A stretch of DNA of 64,000 bases, taken from assembly GCA_946894095.1 (NCBI GenBank), contig OX335651.1, positions 13,104,501-13,168,500 on the forward strand, written 5' to 3'. The notes below the pieces were generated by a model. It did no database searches. It saw only the letters and a list, made by a program, of their open reading frames with translations, and had not been told where the DNA came from. Numbering within the stretch: position 1 is the stretch's first letter; each line of letters starts with the position of its first letter. The translations under genes and the position numbers were made by a program. Source of the DNA: Incurvaria masculella (taxonomy: Eukaryota; Arthropoda; Insecta; Lepidoptera; Incurvariidae). Below are positions 57,469-64,000 of this stretch, piece after piece.

Positions 57469-57893
57469 ATACATATGCATATATACAAGAAAAAAATATA
57501 TATCATTATCGAACCAGCTCACAAAGTTTTGCGAGAATCGGTCGAGAAATGCGACCTGTAGAGGAAAACAGCCGGAAAGCATTGCACAAGCTGAAACGGA
57601 ACTTGAGCTTCGTCGCGCTTGCGCTTTGCTCGGTCAATAAGTATCTATTTTAATGATACATATGCATACATACAAGAAAAAAATATATATCATTATCGAA
57701 CCAGCTCACAAAGTTTCGCGAGAATCGGTCGAGAAATGCGACCTGTAGAGGAAAACAGCCGGAAAGCGATGCACACGATGGATGCACAAGCTGAAACGGA
57801 ACTTGAGCTTCGCTCGTGCTTGCGCTTCGCTCGCTCAATACTAATGATACATATCAATTTAATGATACATATGCATACATACAAGAAAAAAAA
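57469..57893. repeat. Tandem repeat of about 190 bp, two units plus a third start
   Basis: Unit 1 is 57469-57655, unit 2 is 57656-57843, and a partial third unit begins at about 57861. Units share CATACAAGAAAAAAATATAT, GAATCGGTCGAGAAATGCGA and GCTGAAACGGAACTTGAGCT. The second unit has a 9-base insertion (GATGGATGC). The array begins exactly at the solo LTR edge. Confidence 0.85.
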
Positions 57894-57899
57894 AGGTTA

Positions 57900-60305
57900 A
57901 CATTTATTCAGGTTTAAGCTATACAAAGACAGGCGCGTGCGGTCTAGAGCTCAGAAGCCGTCAGTAGGTACTAGGTAGAGAGTCTACTGTGACTAGAATG
58001 AAAATAATATAGTAAATCAAAATCAAACAATAGCGCACGACATCGACACCAACTGTTTCTAGCGAATCTCACGTTACATAATTAAATCTCAGCTCTCAGA
58101 AAGGTAAAGTTTTACTTTGCAACCGATCCCACCGCTCACTCGTACCTTTTGTCTGAATTGAGCGCGGCTAGACATTGTTCTTGAAAATATTTTCTTCTCC
58201 CCACGAAATTCTCGAAAAGCGCTTTCGGATTTCGGGAGAGCCGGATATTGAGTAGGATGGATTTCCTTCGCGCTGGCTTGTTGACTTTGGGCACTTTGGA
58301 AGGACAACAGTTGCGTCCGAAATGTATCCGTAAAGCTCGCTTACGAACTTGGGACGGGCAACATCGAAATTTCGTGCACTAAATGGGCCTCCTCTTACGA
58401 GTTACAAATTAACTAGTTATCTAAATTGCGCTGAGCTCTTCGTTTCCGCAGGTTTACACTATTGCAGGCAGGCATTTGAGAGATACAATAAATCGCTCGC
58501 CCATGGATTTTTATGTTTGTGTAGAAATATGAAATAATATAAATGTGTTGCAAATATGTAATCTCAGCGAAATGTCGATAAATGATTTGTTACTTGTACT
58601 TTCACTGTATCTTACGTGTCGTAACTGTAACACTACAGTTTTTACGTTGGAGCTCGAGAAAATCAGGAATTCGTAAGCGAACTGACTGGCCGGCGCTACC
58701 GTCAGTGACAGTTGTTTGATCAAAGAAGTACATGATTCTTAGAAAAAATATATTTATTCAATTTAGTAAATGTACTCGCGACAAGCTTTTAGATATATAC
58801 ATACATGCATTGTATTATGTAATAAATTGATGGGTATGATTTAATTCAAAGTTAACTTTCTTCTTTTAGAACATTTGCATAAAAGCTCGTTTTTCAAAAA
58901 GTTTTTTCTTGTTATATAGTGGGAACAATTTTGTTATATTATTTTAATTACTTTAATTACATAAATGCAGTTCTGGGATTCGAACCCGTAAATTGTGTCA
59001 CGGAATATATCGTAACCTACGCCCCATAAAACCTATAATGGTTTTATATATTTGTAGGTATTGGGAAAATAAGTTTATTTATTCTAGAAAATAAATGTTA
59101 TTTGTAAGGTATTGAGAAGTTGCGTGGGGACCCAAATTAAATAATTTAATTACAAAGACACGAGGGGCCACGGGTCCAGAACATACTGGCAATAACATTA
59201 AATTATTAACGCTACCTAGATCTCAGCTAGGGCAAGAAATTACAGCGACTACAATTGGAACAAAAAAAATACGCTCCGGAAAAGGGGAAAACACTTCTCG
59301 ATCATGAAGCAATACGAGCTGCCACAATACGAGGTTATAATTTGTATAAATAAATATAACCTAAATCCCGCGTTCAGCAAACAAATGATAATGGTAAACT
59401 CCGGAAGCAGTGAGTTTGCGTTAGGGTTCATTGCTGTATGAGCGTCAAAATAGTTTTCTGGGCAGGGAACTTTATGTTTTTGGTCTGTAAAGCCTGCTTC
59501 TTAAAGTAAATTATTCTATGTTTTACGCTTATTCACTAGATAAATATGTGATCTTGTACCGCAAAAAAATAAATTGTCTAAATCATTTATAGTTTCCAGA
59601 ATTAAGAAGTTTTTTCCAGAAGTTTTTTTAAATAATCTAAGCAACGTATTAAAACCGTTTTACGGTCATATAGTGCCACATACGTTATTTTGCGCCTGGC
59701 TGAGGGCACCACTGTCTTTTAAGAGTTACCACATGAAAAAAAAATCCCCCATTGATCGGGAAAATATTTACAGTCTGCTGAAAAAATAGAGGAAATGAAA
59801 ATTACTATTTTAGGTAAATAATATTATTAAAAATATAACAAAATCTGATCTTTCATAATTTTAATAAAAAAATGGGGGTTGTAGAAGTCGGATACTTACT
59901 ACTTTGTTTTCTTGAATTCTATGAAGAAAACAAACCCCAACGTTAATCCCGCAGGTTATAACTCTTGTCAAACGATATTTTTTGCCATCCAATTTAGATT
60001 AGATTTTATACAGTTTTTTTTATTTCGTTATAATCTAACAAGGAGTTTTCGAGTACAACTCCCGATGGTATCAAACCACTACTACTACGTATGTATGTAT
60101 ATATGTATGGCTAACCTAAACCACAAACATATCTTCACAAAGTAATAATTACTTACCAAAAAAATACCCTCAGCTTAAAATAAATAAGTAACTTGCATTG
60201 TTATAATGGCAACTCATCCCGATACCGCGAAGATGAGAGTTCAAGATGGCGACCGTTTAGTTCCCATTTTGGCCACGCGCAAAAAGAGCTATGTGGCACT
60301 CTACA
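57900..60305. other. No gene recognised
   Basis: AT-rich apart from 58100-58400. At 58975-59035 the minus strand contains GGGTTCGAATCCCAG, a tRNA-type B box without a foldable tRNA around it. 58650-58705 is the partner of the inverted repeat at 54795-54850. Confidence 0.4.
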
Positions 60306-60313
60306 CTAAATAA

Positions 60314-61150
60314 GAGTCGCCTTCAGAACGTCAAAAAATCAAAACGACAAAAATCTATTTTTTAAAAATAGCTTGCAGACCGAAAAAAGTCAGATCGTCA
60401 AATTTTTTGTCGTTCTAATTTTTGGGGTTCTGCAATTAAGCATTTTTTAAAGGTACATAAACCATTGCAAAACGAATAAAATAAAATTTTATTCTATCAG
60501 ATTTTTTGACGTTCTGCAACCAACCATTAAAACGTTGATAAATCACCGTCATTCAGAACGTCAAAATCGTATTCACATCACATAACGCTTTCATTTCAGT
60601 TTTCTAGAAATCCTTGCAGAACGTCAAAAATGCAACGCTGTACTCGGCAAAGCGCTCTGGTCCAATGTACTTAAAGCTTGAATTACGTTGAAGCAACAAC
60701 CTTTAAAAATATTATATTACTCAGCTCTCCAGCCCTCTAACAAGCGTGATGTGCCCAACGAATTTTAAAAAAGGAACGACACCTCCCTCCCCCCTGGACG
60801 CCTCCGCCGGCGTATGAAGCGATCTGAAGGGCTGGCACTGCTAATGTGCACTTTAAGGCTAACGCTTCAGGGCGCAATATAGTTTAACGAAGCCATATTT
60901 TTGACGTTGTGCAATGAATTTCCAATTGGAGTTTTTATTTGATGTTAGAATGCTTGGTTGCAGATCGACAAAAACGTCAAATATTTTTGACGTTCTGCAA
61001 GGGAGCTGAATTACATTTTATAATGATTAGTCAGAACGTAGAAAATCAGAACGACAAAATTTGACGGTCTGATTTTTCGATGTTCTGCAATGGTATTTCA
61101 TAAACATACATTTTTGTCGTTCTGAATTTTTGAGGTTCTGACGAGGCCCC
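60314..61150. mobile_element. TIR transposon with 8-bp target duplication and dense GACGTTCTGCA motifs
   Basis: 837 bases flanked by the exact octamer CTAAATAA at 60306-60313 and 61151-61158. Ends GAGTCGCCTTCAGAACGTC and, inverted, GGGGCCTCGTCAGAACCTC. At least ten copies of TGCAGAACGTCAAAAA or its inverse and variants (GAACGACAAAA) are spread across it in both orientations. No transposase seen. An 8-bp duplication fits hAT or P superfamilies. Such iterated sub-terminal motifs are typically transposase binding sites. Confidence 0.75.
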
Positions 61151-61280
61151 CTAAATAATAGTCTAAACTTTGATATTTTGATTTTTCTACGGGTGTTTAT
61201 TCTTAACCGATGCTGAGATAAAATAAAAATAACCCCAAAATATTGGACGTTAGCGTGATATTGTTTCTATCTAATGCCAG

Positions 61281-61658
61281 CCTCAGTGGCCCAGTGGCGC
61301 GACACTTCAGCGATCGCTCTCCGAAGTTAAGCAACGCTGGGTCCGGTCTGGTCTTGGATGGGTGACCATTCGACCGTTGAGAGAGGCTGGCCGTGGTTCG
61401 GATTCCACGTTAAGCTGTAGGTCCCCTTCCTTACTTACTAGGTGGTAGGGTTTATCCCGCCCGGGTTGGTACCATCGCATTGGATGAACGATGGTCGAAG
61501 CGGCAATGAATATTGTCCGTGTTTTCCATCCAGTTCAATGTAGCCGTGCAATATATGGAAGGTCCTGGCATGGCACCTAGTTCCCATGTGGTGTGTTGGG
61601 CTAATACCATGACAGAACTTGTGGTATTAGCCATCCATGTCCAGTCACATAAAAAAAA
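61281..61658 (+). mobile_element. Complete 5S-rRNA-derived SINE
   Basis: The head contains a 5S-type internal promoter: GAAGTTAAGCAACG (A box, from 61323) and CTTGGATGGGTGACC (C box, to 61367). Then comes GAGGCTGGCCGTGG, a body of about 220 bases shared by a dozen copies in this window, and an A-tail. It is flanked by ATGCCAG at 61274-61280 and 61659-61665, a 7-bp target duplication. The 5S-like promoter places it in the SINE3 class. Confidence 0.8.
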
Positions 61659-62125
61659 ATGCCAGTTGAACGGAAAGCTAAATTTAGAAAACTTGACTGC
61701 GTAACACAACCAAAGTTGGCCAAACAAGATGGAATTGAAAAAAAAATACAAGCACAAAAAACAAAACAAATGAAATTACTATCCAAAGCTGTCTTCTTAA
61801 AATGGTCACGTATTTCAATATTAAGGGGATATTGAAAAGTGATAGAAAATTAACGTAAGCTCTGTAAAATGACTGCAATCAAATGATAACGCCCACTCGT
61901 ACAAGTTTCGAATGTCACTATTAAAACCACCATAGAGGGTAACAAATAATCTCCCGTCCTGGAAAACCATAATGAGAATCGATAGGATATAACAGAGAAG
62001 GAGTGTTTCCCTTACAGAAGCTGACTTTGGCTGTACAGTGTGGAAATGCTGCTAAGTATTATGGGCACCTTTCCACCATCTTCAGTACTAGAAGAATTCA
62101 TTGAAAATATGAGTTAGTGTACTTT

Positions 62126-62240
62126 GTCAGCCTCGGTAGCCCAGTGGTGCGACGCCTTGCGAATCGGTAAGCTGGGTAATCACCTTTGGGTTATGGATGG
62201 GTGACCATTTTCAACCGTTGAAGCTGGCCATGGCTGGTAG
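62126..62240 (+). mobile_element. 5S-SINE head fragment
   Basis: GTCAGCCTCGGTAGCCCAGT, TTATGGATGGGTGACCATTT and GAAGCTGGCCATGG match the head of the element 800 bases upstream. The A-box region is eroded and no body follows. Confidence 0.7.
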
Positions 62241-62490
62241 GGTGCTGATTAGACGTTAGACCAACTCTACCGAACCGTTGAGTCTTTTCAGGTTCATAAC
62301 AATAAGATTAATCCATGAATAAGAAATATTGACATGTGGTTCTAAAGTAATTTATTCGTGTAATGTAGGGTGCTGATTAGACATTAGACGAACTGTACTG
62401 AATGCACAGTAGATTCGTTGATTCATCTCAGGTTCATAACATTCATAACAATAAGATAAATCCAGGAAGAAAAAACATTTACATAGGCTT
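62241..62490. repeat. Direct duplication of about 125 bp
   Basis: GGGTGCTGATTAGACGTTAG at 62240 and GGGTGCTGATTAGACATTAG at 62369 start two diverged units. Each continues to TCAGGTTCATAACAATAAGA and AATCCA. Confidence 0.65.
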
Positions 62491-63860
62491 CTATTATTGA
62501 AAGCTCTTCGATTCACTGTGACGCTATTTTTTCGGGAAGTAAGTTACAATTGTAAAACAACGAAAAAACACTTTTCCAAGTTCTCAACGCTTGGCCGCCT
62601 CTCGCCAACACTGGGCATAAATTTCACTTCACGAACTCTTAACAGCGATTTTTACCGTCTCAGTGGATTCTTGCTACCTAGATGGAATATATTACTTTGC
62701 ATTTTCACGCATTCTATCTTGGTCCTTGATTATTTTTGGAAGGTTTGGCAAGTCGCACGTATGAAGGCGACCTTCAAGGCGGAATTGAGAGTGTACCGTC
62801 CTCAGAATTCACTGACAGTTAAAAATGACAGTGAATGCTTCACTGCCGCCTTCTCGTCGCGGTCCTTCGTGTCGTCACGCCTTCGGCCCATATGTAAATT
62901 GGCCTTGGCGGCGCGGCGCGGCGGTGCGATGTCTAACCCTTACGCAATATGTTAGTGGCGTATACGTTCGTGGGGAAGGAGTGGGAAATAGGATAAAGAC
63001 TCAAGGGCAGTATTGAGAAATCTACCCTAACTGAAATATATGCAAATGAAAAGACACTTAGCCAAAATATTCGTTTACTGTCGAAATGTCGCGAGATGAA
63101 CTGTATGATTCCACTCATAGATCAAAATAAGGAGATTTGCAATCTAGCGCTCCTACTTATGAGACCCGCTGTCTTCAATGTTCAAAAACTACCAGACCAA
63201 ATTAAAAGTATAGCAGGCGCAAATCTTTAATGCCGCTCTTTCGTTGTGTTCGCGCATGTGTACAGTCAAGATTAAATGTTCAAATTTTTTTTTTTTTAAG
63301 AAAATGGTATTCACGCACATGAACACGAGTGCTATGCAGAATTCACCGGAAAGCAAGGATACATCATTTAAGAAAAGAAAAAAATAATTAATTTAAAAAT
63401 AGAGGAATACCCGCCATTGCCGAAAGGTTTGCATGCTTGTTAATTTTCAGCCTTATAATGTGCTTATAAAGTACTTCTTTTTACAGCTATCTTTCTTTGA
63501 TAAATGTGTGCTTGCTGCAGGGTTGATTTTACAAACATAAATCATTTCACTTTAATAAACTTAAATGCGAATAATATAAGAAAATATATTGTTTTATAAA
63601 TGAGAAATCCTCTTTGCATGGGACTTTGGGGCTGATTTGTTTTGTTCATCAATTAAATCCTTTGATTAGTAATTAATATGAATTGTTTTGTAGTTCTCAC
63701 TTGGACGAGTTATTTTTTATATTAGAACTAAAAAAAGATTACATACTAGGTTTACTTCACAAACTAACACTTCATAACTGTAGGTACCGAAAGTATTATA
63801 GAAAGCACAAAAACCACCACCTAACTAAATCTCTGAGCGTACAAGCGCTCGTTGCAGAGC
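62491..63860. other. No gene recognised
   Basis: Holds an open frame of 152 codons (62497-62955, plus strand) with no recognisable family. Its GC-rich end at 62850-62940 could be an exon or promoter of an unseen gene. Confidence 0.35.
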
Positions 63861-64000
63861 GGGGATTGCGGGGTTAGTTACGGGGAAGGCGCGGGCGCAA
63901 GCAAACGGTTGCTAAGGTAACGAGGTGGCGTGGGGGGTGAGCACGTCATTTCTGCCGCCCCGCGCCCCGCACGCTCACCGAGCGGACCTGAAATTCGACT
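63861..64000. promoter_or_regulatory. GC-rich promoter-like edge with an X-box-like motif
   Basis: The last 140 bases are abruptly GC- and CpG-rich in an otherwise AT-rich spacer. GTTGCTAAGGTAAC at about 63907-63920 matches the RFX X-box (two half-sites of GTTGCC type) with one mismatch. This may be the start of a gene to the right. Confidence 0.35.

Noticed and set aside
58970..59040. Possible tRNA gene on the minus strand (GGGTTCGAATCCC)
   Set aside because: Only the B-box loop is convincing. No matching acceptor, D or anticodon stems could be drawn. Likely SINE debris.
62497..62955. 152-codon plus-strand frame
   Set aside because: No recognisable domain, no splice or start context that stands out, and a mixed composition with a GC-rich end. 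Kept only as a note.

Overview
This is a 64-kb window of an animal nuclear genome, almost certainly a moth or butterfly (Lepidoptera). Four intron-split genes are recognisable from their proteins. One is an insect r-opsin of the Rh7 type. The AT-rich introns and spacers are packed with short inverted-repeat transposons and SINEs, including the dispersed repeat whose ends read GGGTTCCGTACC and GGCCAAGTGCGAGTCGG, which I associate with Lepidoptera. There is no sign of bacterial or viral gene organisation and no CRISPR.

Layout. (1) About 0.9-10.7 kb, minus strand: a DNAJA1/Droj2-type Hsp40 co-chaperone. Four coding exons are present and the C-terminal exons lie off the left edge. Its first coding intron is about 6.7 kb and holds a TIR transposon (5018-9090) that is itself interrupted by a Jockey-type LINE (5489-8144). 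(2) 12.4-27.5 kb or beyond, plus strand: cytosolic NAD-dependent glycerol-3-phosphate dehydrogenase in eight exons, with possible alternative C-terminal micro-exons downstream. Intron 5 carries an internally deleted P-element-like transposon with THAP-coding remnants (19442-21172). The DnaJ and Gpdh genes are divergent. (3) 34.2-39.6 kb, minus strand: mitochondrial methionyl-tRNA formyltransferase, with the N-terminal exon not found. (4) 44.2-53.7 kb, minus strand: an Rh7-like opsin of 525 codons in three exons with a 7.5-kb first intron. (5) 53.7-64 kb: no convincing host gene. It holds a mariner remnant, a solo LTR with tandem repeats, a TIR element with perfect 8-bp target duplications, a complete 5S-rRNA-derived SINE, and a GC-rich promoter-like edge.

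The four genes do not form a pathway: proteostasis, glycerolipid/redox metabolism, mitochondrial translation initiation and light sensing. What joins the window is its mobile DNA. At least ten non-autonomous repeat families can be delimited, several with exact target-site duplications. In several places a mobile element ends within a few bases of a splice site: at the DnaJ first coding exon donor, the Gpdh exon 7 acceptor, and the last two MTFMT acceptors.

Limits: all calls come from reading the sequence and from memory of protein families. No alignment or database search was run. Exon joins were checked by hand for phase and splice dinucleotides.
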